From contig NZ_JAJOZC010000001.1 in assembly GCF_023701695.1 (NCBI RefSeq), positions 1,612,001-1,676,000 of the forward strand: a stretch of 64,000 nucleotides of DNA. Direction: 5' to 3'. Shown here in pieces: positions 1 to 9,400 of the stretch (position 1 is the first letter of the stretch; every line of letters starts with the position of its first letter). A program made the position numbers and the translations under genes. The DNA comes from Streptomyces sp. RKAG290 (GTDB taxonomy: Bacteria; Actinomycetota; Actinomycetes; Streptomycetales; Streptomycetaceae). The notes under the pieces were generated by a model that was not told the DNA's origin, searched no databases, and worked only from the letters and a program-made list of their open reading frames with translations.

Positions 1-234
1 GGCGGCCAGCGACGCGGCCGCCTCCTCGCGGCGCTCCGGGGCGACGTCCAGCGCGATGACGACGGCCAGTTCGACGGCGGGCACTTCGTCGCACGGCCCC
101 ACGCCGACCGCCTTGACCCGCAGGTGGGCGTCGATCCGTGCGTCGTAGTGCGGCTGCTGGTCGCGCCGGACGTCCACGGTCACCTTCAGGCCGACGGGCA
201 GCCTCGGCGCGGGCGGCGGGTCGGTAGCGCCCAT
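1..234 (-). CDS. N-terminal part of an unrecognised protein, cut by the window edge
   Basis: About 78 residues are visible from an ATG at 234 and the frame stays open to the window edge. The start reads MGATDPPPAPRLPVGLKVTV and is followed by a predicted beta-rich stretch ending in a hydrophobic strand (AVELAVVIALDVAP). There is no signal peptide. It begins 43 bases after the repaired stop of the PknG-type kinase on the same strand, so it is probably the third gene of that operon. The strand followed by an Asp is loosely like the start of a von Willebrand A domain, but the DxSxS metal motif is not present here. I do not recognise the product; the full gene lies outside the window. Confidence 0.55.
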   Translation of the reverse strand, partial: MGATDPPPAPRLPVGLKVTVDVRRDQQPHYDARIDAHLRVKAVGVGPCDEVPAVELAVVIALDVAPERREEAAASLAA

Positions 235-277
235 GGGGCGGCCTCCAGCGGTTGGCGGGTACGGGACCGGACAGGGG

Positions 278-2562
278 TCACGAGCGGGTCTGCGGGCGGA
301 CCGCGTGGGAGAGGTCGATCAGCCGCTCGTACTCGGCGGGTGCCTGCCGCTGCCGGGCCAGCCAGCGGTAGCACTGCTCCAGCTCAAGACGCACCTCCCG
401 CTCCCCGGGCACGGGCGGGGGCGGCAGCCCGGTCCGCAGCCACCCGCCGGGCGGCCGCGGTCCGTTGTGCGCCGCGCGCACGGCATCGAGCTTCCACTCC
501 TGCAGCTCGGTCCGCAGCAGCCAGGCCGGCTCGTCGCCCGCGACCACCGGGGCGGGCGGGCCCAGCGCGGCGAGGCAGGCGTCGATCTCCGCCTCGTCGG
601 GCAGCGGCCGCTCCCCCGCCGCGAGCCGCGCCGCGCGGATGCGGAACGCGGCGATCCGGGCGACGGTGTGGTCCCGCGACTCGTCGGGCACCAGGTCCAG
701 GACCTCGATCGCCGCAGCCCGGTCCCGCGTGCCAGGGCCAGCCTGGCCAGACCCAGTGCGGCGCCGACGTGCGAGGGGTTGCGGGCGTGCACGGCCCGGA
801 AGAGTTCGTACGCCGGGGGCCCCGCCGCGGCCGGCCGGTCCGCACCGAGCTGTTCCGCGCTGTACGCCAGCGCCAGCTTGGCCGCGTACTCGCCGGGCAG
901 CGCCCGGTGCACGGCGGAGAAGTGCTCGGTGGCCGCTTCGAGCATCGGCTCCCGGTCGTGCAGCACATCGGCGCTGCGCAGCGCGACGAGCCCCCAGTGC
1001 CAGCTGAGCCGCCACTGCCGGACCGGCCCCGGGCCCGGTATGGCGGCCGCCGCCGCCACCTGTGCCCGCGCAGCCGCCAGTGCCTCGTCGCCCTCCTGGC
1101 CGAGCAGCAGCCTGGTGTTGTGCAGGCAGATCTCCACCGACCGCTCTCCGTCGGCCGGCTGGGCGAGCGGCTGCCCGGGGTCGTAGCTGCTGACTCCGAA
1201 CCGGGCCGCCTGCGGGTCCCCCGGGTAGGGGCGCGGCACCGGCAGCCTGCGGGCGATCTCGGTCGGGGTGGGCAGCCCGGAGTCGAGGGCGGGTGCCTCG
1301 GGCGTCTCCCGGCGGCCGTACAGCGGGCGGCTCAGCCAGTGCGCGTAGTCGGGCACCGAACCCAGCCGCGCGCCCAGCAGTTCGGTGGACGGGGTGAAGT
1401 ACGCCGACGGTTCGGGCTGGTCCCGCTTGCCGCGCAGCGCCCGGATCTCGCGCAGCACTCCGCGCAGTTGCCCGGCCATGTCGTCGGCGGAACCGAACCT
1501 GCGCTCCGGATCGTGTGCCGTGGCCCGCTCCACCACCAGCCGGAACGAGCTGGTGCCGAGGCCCGGCACGTCGTCACCGACCGCCCAGCCGGCCAGTTCG
1601 GCCAGGGTGACTCCGACGGTGTGCAGGTCGTGCGCGACGGTCAGCGGTCTGCCGCCGTCCATCTCGGGCGCGGCGAACCACGGCGTGATCACCGGCGGCG
1701 GATCGGTGGCACCGGCCTTGCGGACGCCGCCGAGGTCGATGACCTTGATGCCGTCGCCGTGATGGATGACGTTGGACGGCTTCATGTCGCCGTACAGGAA
1801 GTCCATGCCGTGCAGATGGGCGAGGGCCTCCAGGATCTGGCAGCCGTAGGTGATGACGTGTTCGATGTCGAGGACGAAGTTGCCCTGCCGGGTCGATTCG
1901 ACGACGGCGGACAGCGTCCGGTCGCCGACGTCCTCCATCACGATGTAGCCGCCGGACACGGTGCCGTCCGCGTTGCGGGTGCTGACGAAGTCGCGGATCT
2001 GCACGATGCGTTCGTGCCGGATGGCGACGAGGCTGCGGCGCTCCTCCCCGGCCTGGGCGGCGCCGCGTTCCGCGTACCGGTTGAGGAGGCCCTTGACCGC
2101 GACGAGGTCCTCCAGGTGGGTGTCCTCCGCCAGGTAGACCCAGCCCTGGCCGCCGTGGGCGATGGGGCCGCGGATGCGGTACTGGTCCTGGAGCGGCGGC
2201 CCGTCCCTGGTCAGGTCGGGGCGGTAGGAGTACGGGGCTCCGCACCGGGGGCAGTGTCCCTCGTCCGGTGGCGGGGCCGCGGTGTACGGCGGGACGAACG
2301 GGGTGCCGCAGGCCTTGACGGAGCAGGTCATCACGATGCGCACCGGCTTCTCCGCGGCGCTGAGGCGCTCGGCCGGGGTGCCCGGGTCGAGCACCGGCAG
2401 CTCCAGCAGTCCGGCGGGGCCCTGCTGCTCGGGGGCCGTGGGCAGTGGCGGCAGGCCGGGGGCGGCCTCGTCGCGGCCACAGGTGTCGCAGTAGCCGGTC
2501 GGCCCGACGGCGCCGCCGCAGGCGGATCCGGTGAAACGGCGGTGCGGGCACGGAATCCTCAT
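278..2562 (-). CDS. PknG-type serine/threonine protein kinase (one frame break)
   Basis: Repaired length is 761 residues. The N-terminus carries Cys pairs (CDTCG near residue 25 and CPRCG near 105) that look like the rubredoxin-like metal site of PknG. The kinase domain runs from about residue 128 to 370: glycine loop AHGGQGWVY, VAVK lysine, a YGDMKPSNV catalytic loop in place of HRDLKPEN, and DLG in place of DFG, all typical of PknG. The C-terminal third is helical and TPR-like. The frame breaks at 724-726: adding one G to GGG on the coding strand gives ARGDRAAAIEVL and continues to the stop at 278. The ATG overlaps the protease stop as ATGA, so translation is probably coupled. A cytosolic signalling kinase is inferred; its substrates are unknown. 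Confidence 0.88.
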
Positions 2563-3950
2563 GGGCGCTCCGCCGGGCCCCGGCCGGTGCGCTGCGCCGG
2601 CAGGTCCGCAGGCCCGGGTCCGTGCTGCCGGTCGAGGTCGGCCCGTAACTCACGTAACAGCCGCTTCAGTGCCGCGAGTTGTTCCTGCGGGTCGGCCAGG
2701 GCACGCAGCGTCCGCAGCTGGCGGTGGCGGGCGGCCGCGTCGACGGTGGGCCGTGGCACCAGCGAGGCCGAGTCCACCATGTCCCGCAGACCGGCCCATT
2801 CCTGCTCGATGCGCTCGACGCGGCGCACCAGGAGCGCGGCCCGCTCGTCGAGAGCCGGCACCAGCAGGTGCTGCGCCACCTCGCTCAGCCCTTCTCCGTC
2901 GCCGCTGCGGAAGATGACGAGCAGCCGGAACCCGAGGGTCCTCACCCGCGTCAGCAGCGGCACCAGACGGCGCGGGTCCGGGTCCTCGTCGAGGCCGATC
3001 ACGGCGAGCACGGGCCCCGATCCGGCCGGCTGCCCCGCACCCGAGCGGTCGGGCGCCGAGCCGCCCTCCAGCAGCCAGTCGTAGTACGTGTTCAGCTGGT
3101 ACTGCGGCGGCCGCAGCTGCGCCACCAGGGTCTCGACGAGCTCCTCGGGCCGGGTGCGCCCGCCCCGGTAGACGAGGTGGGCCCGGTGCAACTGGTGCTG
3201 CAGGGCGCGGTCGCGGCCCCCGCCGTGGGGGACGACGCCGAAGCGCACGGCGGGCTGGTCGCCGCCCGCGAACCAGGTCCGCAGCCGCCGGGCCAGTCCG
3301 TCGTCCCAGCCGTCGGGGCCGCTCAGTTCGGCGACCAGCGGGACGAGTTCGGCAATCCGGTCGACGGGGATCATGTACGAGAACGACAGGTCGTTCTCGG
3401 TGGGCAGCGCCAGCTCCAGGTCACCGCGCCAGCTGACGACCAGGCCGACGACCCGCTCGGTCCGCGCCGCCTCGTCCCGGGTCTGCACGGCGGCGCCGCT
3501 GAACCCGGGTCGCACCACCTCGGCGTTGGAGCCGGCGTCGAGCTGCACCCAGGCACCGTGCAGCCCGCTGATCCGGCCGGTCAGCCACATCCCGTCGTCG
3601 AAGCTCTGCGAGTACCCGCCGATCCACACCTCGCGGCCGCGCTCCAGGCCCCGGCCCAGCGGTGCGGGCGCCGCCTGCGGGCGGGGGCTCTCCAGCGCGA
3701 GCACGGCGATGTCCTCGCGGTCGGGCCCCTCCAGGCCGGGCAGCCAGCCGCCCCGCGCGACCCGGGCGGCCACCGGCGGGATGCCGGGGCTCTCCGCGAA
3801 CTCCACCCACATCCGGGCGTCCGGCTCCCCGACGACGTGCGCGCAGGTCAGCATCCGGTCCTGGGTGAGCAGCACGCCGGCTCCGCACACCGGGCCGTCC
3901 GCACCGCCGCGGCGCAACCGGAGCCGCCAGTCCGCTCTCAACTCCCCCAT
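2559..3950 (-). CDS. Cytosolic trypsin-like serine protease with an unassigned C-terminal domain
   Basis: 463 residues with no signal peptide. The first 190 residues are a trypsin-like fold with the triad in order: His38 in TCAHVV, Asp80 in REDIAVLAL and Ser151 in PGFSGAAV (a variant of GDSGGP). Residues about 230-463 form a second region with a Rossmann-like strand pair (PVLAVIGLDEDPDP and FRLLVIFRSG) and a charged helical tail; I do not recognise it. The stop overlaps the kinase ATG (ATGA), so the two are co-translated. Trypsin-like domains that stay inside the cell beside kinases are known from actinobacterial signalling and conflict systems. The role here is inferred from that context only. 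Confidence 0.82.
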   Translation of the reverse strand: MGELRADWRLRLRRGGADGPVCGAGVLLTQDRMLTCAHVVGEPDARMWVEFAESPGIPPVAARVARGGWLPGLEGPDREDIAVLALESPRPQAAPAPLGRGLERGREVWIGGYSQSFDDGMWLTGRISGLHGAWVQLDAGSNAEVVRPGFSGAAVQTRDEAARTERVVGLVVSWRGDLELALPTENDLSFSYMIPVDRIAELVPLVAELSGPDGWDDGLARRLRTWFAGGDQPAVRFGVVPHGGGRDRALQHQLHRAHLVYRGGRTRPEELVETLVAQLRPPQYQLNTYYDWLLEGGSAPDRSGAGQPAGSGPVLAVIGLDEDPDPRRLVPLLTRVRTLGFRLLVIFRSGDGEGLSEVAQHLLVPALDERAALLVRRVERIEQEWAGLRDMVDSASLVPRPTVDAAARHRQLRTLRALADPQEQLAALKRLLRELRADLDRQHGPGPADLPAQRTGRGPAERP

Positions 3951-4033
3951 GAGGACCGAGACTACGCGTGCAACGGCCGGCCTTCCCAGACTCCCGCCCA
4001 GGGCCTCTCGTCCGGATCGGGCCGGGCTCGCGG

Positions 4034-6367
4034 TCAGCGGACGTCGCAGCGGAGCGTGGTCCCCGCCGTCCCCGGGTCCACGCCCAGCACCAGCCGCCGG
4101 CCGGTGGCGCGGATCTCGATGCCCGGGTCCGCCGAGACGACCTCGCGCACCGGCCGGTCCCAGACCACCTCGAACGGGGTGCCGCTCCGGTCGGGCCCGC
4201 TGACGCGGACCGCCGTCGTGTGCCGGGACTCCCGGACGAGCACCGAGGCCGGCCCCGTGGACGAGAGCCGTCCGGCCGCGCCCGGCTGCCAGAAGTTGGC
4301 GGCGGTCAGCCCGAGCGAGCGCACCGCCACCGCCTGCGCGGCGGCCGTGTTGGCGAGGACCGTGAGCCAGTGCCCGTCGGCCGCACGGGCGGCGACGGTG
4401 CGCCGGGAGGCGCCCGGCATCAGCAGATAGAGGTACGTGGCGTCGGCCGGGTCGGTGCCGTGGTCGAGCCAGAGGGTCTGCCAGTGCCGGGTCCGCGGCT
4501 CGGTGGAGCTGGTGGTGTTGATGTCGGACCAGGCGCCGGTCCTGGCCTCGCGCAGGGTGTGCAGCGCGGCGCCGCCGGGCAGCACCCAGCCGCCGTGCCC
4601 GTCCAGATGGGCCCAGCGGGGGCGTTCGCGGTCGTCGACGGTGAGGCGCTGCTGCCCGTCCGGGCCGAGGTTGCGGTTGTCGATCACCGTCTCTACGGGC
4701 ACGCCGTCGGCGGCGCTGATGCCGGCGCCGAGGCAGATGACCGTGTCCGCTGCGCAGAACCAGGACTTACGGGCCTCCAGGGTGGAGTCGAGGCCCTTCA
4801 CGTGCTGGCCGACGGCGGCGAACTCGCCGTCGTGCGCCCCGCCCACCCACTGCACGGCGGGCCGTGGTTCGCCCCACTCGCCGCCCGCCCGGTCGGCGAG
4901 CCGCTTGGTGGAGACCGTGGTGCCGGGCAGCCGGTACCAGTCGACGGTGGGCCAGAACCAGTCGGTGTACTGGTCGCCGCCGTCGCGGCCCTGCCACCAG
5001 TAGAGCATTCCGGCCCCGGTGTGCCAGCCCCGCGGGTTCTCGCCGTTGCCGCACTCGTAGGAGCTGATCCGCTCCGAGGACATCGCGAGGTTCGCGACCC
5101 AGCCGGGGCGGCGGTGCACGGCCCGGTCCATGGCGGCGAACAGGGTGTGGCCGACCGGCTCCGGCGCGGCGGCGACCGGGGCGGCCGCGGCCGCCTGCAG
5201 CCGGGCCAGGTCGGCGACGCCGAACTGCGGGGCGGTGAGGATCGCGCTGGTGGTGTCCCGCTCGATCCAGCCCTTCACCATGCCGTTCCAGCGGTCGCGC
5301 TCGGCGGCGGACGCGCCGCCCGCGAGCAGCGCGACAGCGGCGATCAGTCCCTGGCCGTGGAAGTGGTCGCTGCGCATGACCTGGAGTTCGTCGCTCTTGA
5401 GGAGGCCGCGGCTGATGGCCCGGCCGTTGACGCTGTCCATCATCAGACCGTCGTGGATGAGCGGTGCGTAGGCGTGTTCGACGCTGTCGAGGATGACTTG
5501 CCGGCTGGGGTCGGTGACCGCCCAGGTGGAGCCGGCCAGCAGGGCGAAGAGCCGGCCCAGGCCGTCGAGCATGACCTGGCCGTACGTACCCGAGTAGGCG
5601 ATCCAGGTGTGCTGGACGAACGAGCCGTCGGCGTAGAGCCCGTCGCCCTTCGTCACGTACGGGAAGACGGGCGAGAGGGCGTCGCGGGCGAGCGCGATCC
5701 TGGCGGCGTCGCGGCCCAGCACCCCGCGCAGGGCGACGGAGCGGCACAGGTCGACGCGGTTGGCGCCGGTCGAGGTGCCGCTGTAGTCGGTGAGCATCGT
5801 GTCGGGGATGAAGTGGTCGACGGCGGCGCAGGCGGCCTGGACGCGCTCCTCACCGAGGTGGGGGCGCAGCACCGCGACGATGTCCATGAGCAGGCGCGGG
5901 CTGCCGATCTGCCACTCCCACCAGTTCCCGTAGCGGGCGGTCGAAGGGTTGTAGACGGCCTGGGAGAGGTGGTCGAGGCCGCGGAGGATGTCGGCGAGCA
6001 GCCCGGCGTCCCCGGTGTGGCCGGTGCCCTGCTGCGCGTACGCCTGGGTCATCGTCCACAGCCGGGAGTAGCTCCAGGTGATGCCGGCCGGCGGGTCGAA
6101 GGTGTGCCCGGCCCAGAGGGAGTCGGCGGCCGGGGCCATCGTCGCGCGGAACCCGGCGGCGAGTTCGCCGGTCCCGGCGAGCCGGGAGGCGTAGGGCTCG
6201 GTGGCGGGGTCGTACCCGGTGCCGAGGGAGAGGTCGTTCCAGCGCAGCCGGAGCGTCTCGAACTCGTCCTGCGCCGCGTGCGCCGCCGGGGCGAGTGCCA
6301 GGCCCAGTGCGGTGGCGCTGCCGGTGGCGAGGAATGTGCGGCGGGACCAGGCGGGCAGGAGTGCCAC
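4034..6367 (-). CDS. Secreted polysaccharide lyase family 8 (hyaluronate/chondroitin/xanthan lyase type)
   Basis: 777 residues from a GTG start at 6367, chosen because GGAGG lies seven bases upstream and the Tat motif SRRTFLATG then falls at residues 8-16, followed by an AHA cleavage site. The body matches PL8: an alpha/alpha-toroid with NWWEWQIGSPR (catalytic Asn region), FVQHTWIAYSGTYG (catalytic His and Tyr) and SSERISSYECGNGEN (Arg region), then a beta-sandwich C-terminus. PL8 enzymes cleave uronic-acid polysaccharides by beta-elimination outside the cell; hyaluronate, chondroitin or xanthan specificity cannot be decided by eye. Two DasR-like sites precede it, which suggests an aminosugar-containing substrate. 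It lies downstream of the GH101 gene but behind a hairpin, so it probably has its own promoter. Confidence 0.9.
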   Translation of the reverse strand: MALLPAWSRRTFLATGSATALGLALAPAAHAAQDEFETLRLRWNDLSLGTGYDPATEPYASRLAGTGELAAGFRATMAPAADSLWAGHTFDPPAGITWSYSRLWTMTQAYAQQGTGHTGDAGLLADILRGLDHLSQAVYNPSTARYGNWWEWQIGSPRLLMDIVAVLRPHLGEERVQAACAAVDHFIPDTMLTDYSGTSTGANRVDLCRSVALRGVLGRDAARIALARDALSPVFPYVTKGDGLYADGSFVQHTWIAYSGTYGQVMLDGLGRLFALLAGSTWAVTDPSRQVILDSVEHAYAPLIHDGLMMDSVNGRAISRGLLKSDELQVMRSDHFHGQGLIAAVALLAGGASAAERDRWNGMVKGWIERDTTSAILTAPQFGVADLARLQAAAAAPVAAAPEPVGHTLFAAMDRAVHRRPGWVANLAMSSERISSYECGNGENPRGWHTGAGMLYWWQGRDGGDQYTDWFWPTVDWYRLPGTTVSTKRLADRAGGEWGEPRPAVQWVGGAHDGEFAAVGQHVKGLDSTLEARKSWFCAADTVICLGAGISAADGVPVETVIDNRNLGPDGQQRLTVDDRERPRWAHLDGHGGWVLPGGAALHTLREARTGAWSDINTTSSTEPRTRHWQTLWLDHGTDPADATYLYLLMPGASRRTVAARAADGHWLTVLANTAAAQAVAVRSLGLTAANFWQPGAAGRLSSTGPASVLVRESRHTTAVRVSGPDRSGTPFEVVWDRPVREVVSADPGIEIRATGRRLVLGVDPGTAGTTLRCDVR

Positions 6368-6387
6368 GGGTGTACCTCCGGTGGGCA

Positions 6388-6420
6388 AGTGGTTTAGACC
6401 GGACGGGGGTTGGTCTAGCA
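6388..6420. promoter_or_regulatory. Two DasR-like operator (dre) candidates upstream of the PL8 lyase
   Basis: AGTGGTTTAGACCGGA at 6388-6403 matches 12 of 16 positions of the dre consensus AGTGGTCTAGACCACT, and a weaker half-like copy, TTGGTCTAG, follows at 6410-6418. Both lie within 55 bases of the GTG start, where a repressor would block transcription. DasR is the GntR-family regulator of N-acetylglucosamine metabolism in Streptomyces, and GlcNAc is half of hyaluronate. Control by DasR is inferred from the motif. Confidence 0.55.
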
Positions 6421-6436
6421 CGCGCTTACTACGACA

Positions 6437-6474
6437 GGGAAGGGGGCGGACCGATGACGGCCCGCCCCCTTCCC
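6437..6474. terminator. GC-rich hairpin terminator after the GH101 gene
   Basis: Arms GGGAAGGGGGCGG (6437-6449) and CCGCCCCCTTCCC (6462-6474) pair perfectly around a 12-base loop. It sits between the GH101 stop and the PL8 promoter region, so it should separate the two transcripts. There is no long T tract, as is common in Streptomyces. Confidence 0.7.
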
Positions 6475-6486
6475 CGACGGGGCGGT

Positions 6487-9400
6487 TCAGCTTCCGCAGT
6501 GGAAGCGGGCGCTGCCCCAGTCGGCGTGGTCGTTGCCGTTGCCGTCGCCGCCGTCACCGGCGGTCAGTTCGACGTACTTCGCGCCGGTGACGTCCGCCGT
6601 CAGCGACCAGGCGGGGTCGGCGGCCTTGAGGACCGGCGACTTCACCTTCTCCGTGCCGTCGGCCGTCACGGAGAACTGCACGCTGCCGGCGCTCTTCTGC
6701 ACGTCGTCCACGCCCACCTCGGCGGTGAACGAGGTGCACTTGCCGCCCAGGTAGTACCGGACCTTCGCGGGGGCGTGGCTGCCGAGGCCCTTGGTGTAGA
6801 CCGTGGAGCCGATGGTCAGCGGGCTGCCGTCGCCGGTGCCGGTCTCGCCGTTGGAGAGGTCGCGCTCGACCGGTCCCCAGCCGTTCTCGGAGGACGTCCA
6901 GTCCAGGTCACTGGCCCAGCTGTCCGTGGTGGGCGGCGGGGGCAGGGTGCGTACGGAGGCCTTGGCCGCGAGGGTGCGCAGGGCGCCGCCCACGGTGTAG
7001 GCGGCCTCGGAGGCCAGCTGGTACGTCCCGTACTCGGCGTCCACCGGCGGGGTGACCTGCCAGCTCCCGGTGACCTTCGCACCGGGCGCGACCGGGTCGA
7101 AGGTGACGGCGCCCGCGGGCTCGGCCTGCCAGCCCTCGGGGACGGTGAGCTTCACCGAGACGCCGGTGACCTCGGTGGCCTCGTAGTTGGTGAAGCTCGC
7201 CTTCACGGTGTTCGCGACGCCGGGTTCCAGCGTCTGGGCGGCCGGCTGGACGGTGAGCGTGCCGCAGGCGGCCTGCTCACCGGCGGGGGCCGCACCGAGG
7301 TCGGTCACGGTGAAGCCGTCGAGGACGAAGTCGGCTCCCTCGGGGGCGTCCTCGCGCTTGCGCAGCCCGGTCCAGGTGTCGCCGCAGCCCGCCGTGACGG
7401 TCTCGGTGAAGTGGCCGGTGGTGTGCTGGGCACCGACTGCGGTGGCCCTGGTCTGCACGGAGTCGGGCTTGCCGTCCGCGGTGATCCGGTCGTAGCCGTC
7501 GACCCACTCGTAGGCGCCGGCGTGGCTGGACTGGTAGTCGTACTCGACCTTGTAGCGGTGGCCGTCGGCCATCGGCACGGTCCAGGGGGCGGTCCGGTAG
7601 ACGACTCCGGCGTTCTCCTCGTGGGACTTGAGGGACTCCTTGCCGCCGAGCACGTCGTCGACGAGCTTCCCGTTCCAGCCGGCCTGGGTGTACGGGGCGT
7701 GCAGCTGGGAGATGCTGGTGCGGGGGTCGGTGGAGCCGCCCGCATCGCCCTTGAGGAAGGGACCCCAGCCCTGGTCGACGTCCTCGAAGTCCTCGTGGGC
7801 GACGGTGTTCTTCCTGATCGCCGGAGCGTTGGCGACGAGGCGTACGTCGTCGGCGCGGACGGTCGCCGCGCTGCCCTCGGCGGCTTCGATGCGCAGGGTG
7901 GTGTGCCCGTCGGCGGGAGCGGTGAAGTTCACCTTCGCCCGCTGGAAGTACGTACCGTGCCAGTCGGACGCGGCGACCTGGTCCTCGGCGGTGGAGCGGT
8001 CCACGGCCACGGACTGTCCGCCGGCCGACAGGGTGGTGTGGCGCGTCCTGCCCGGCTGCACCTCGATGAGTGCGGAGGCGGTGTAGCGGGTGCCGGGCTT
8101 CAGCCCGCCGATGCGCTGGGAGAGCGCCGCCGTGCCACTGCCGGACAGCTTCGCGCTGTTGCGGCCCTGGCTGTCGGTGTCCCGGGCGGCGGTGCCGGTC
8201 CTCGACCAGTCGGACAGCTTGCTGTCGTTGAAGCCGGGGTCGTCGACGAGGGTGCCCTCACCCCACTTGGCGTCGGCGGCCTTCGGGGCCTTGTCCGGGT
8301 AGAGGACGTACGGCTGTCCGGCCTCGGCCGTCAGCGTGATCCTCCCGTCCACGGGACGGACGGTGCCGGTCCTGACCCGGCCGTTGTCGGTGAGCTCGTA
8401 GACGGTGTACGTGCCCGTGGAGGGCACCGCCCAGCTGCTCGTGCCGCCGGACTTGCTGTAGTGGTACAGCTTCTTGCCGCCGTCCCACGGCAGCAGGTAG
8501 TCGGTGCCGCTGAGCACCTTGCGGCCGTGGTCGTAGAAGGTCCGCCTGCCGTCCTCGACGGTGCCGCTCACGCCGCCGGTGAACGTGATGTCGTTGCCGT
8601 CCCAGCGGGTGATCTTCTGCTGCTGGAGGTACTTGGCGGGCAGGTTGCGCTGCCAGATGTTGTCGTAGAAGGCGTTCCAGTCGGTCTCGCCGGTCCAGCC
8701 CTCGAACTCGTCGATGGCACTCTGGCCGAGCACCGGGTCGTTGTTCCAGACATCCTTCTCGTCGTTGCGGATGAACCGGATGATCTGCGAGTTGAGGCCC
8801 TTGTTGGTGGCGCCGCCGTAGTCGAGGTCGTTGGCCCAGTGCGACCAGAGCGAGCCGCGTTCGAACTTGTCGGCCCATTCGCTGGCGACGTTCCAGCCCT
8901 GCTTCTGGAGGGACTGGAGGGTCTTGTCGGCGATCCAGCCGTGCGTGTAGTAGACGTCGATGTAGAGCATGCTGAGATTGCTGTTCGTCTCGTTGCGCAG
9001 CTGCTGGAAGCGCTTGGCCAGGTCGCCGCTGTTGATGTCGCGGCGCTGGTCGATGTAGTAGCTCTGGTTGAGCCAGTTCCAGCCGGGCTTCGTCTTGTCG
9101 ACGAGGTTCTCGTCGAAGGCCCTGGCCTCCGGGTACGCCTCGGTGGCGTTGACGTGGACGCCGAAGGTCGCGCCCCACTTCTTGCCGTCCTTGAGGAGCT
9201 CGTTGAGGTCCTTCAGTCCGCCGGCGCGCTTGTTGTAGTTGCCGCCGTAGTCGGGGTGGGCGGAGTCGTGGCCCTCGGAGGCGTAGCCCTTGAGCAGCGC
9301 CAGCTGCCCGAGGCCGTCCGTGGCGAGGGAGATCCGCTTGACGTCGTCCAGGGTGCGCAGGAAGGGGTGGGTGGCCTGGCTGGCGAAGTTGAACGGGATG

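Noticed and set aside
124..3084. A 986-codon open frame on the plus strand
   Set aside because: Antisense to the kinase and protease, and composed of Arg/Pro/Ala runs.
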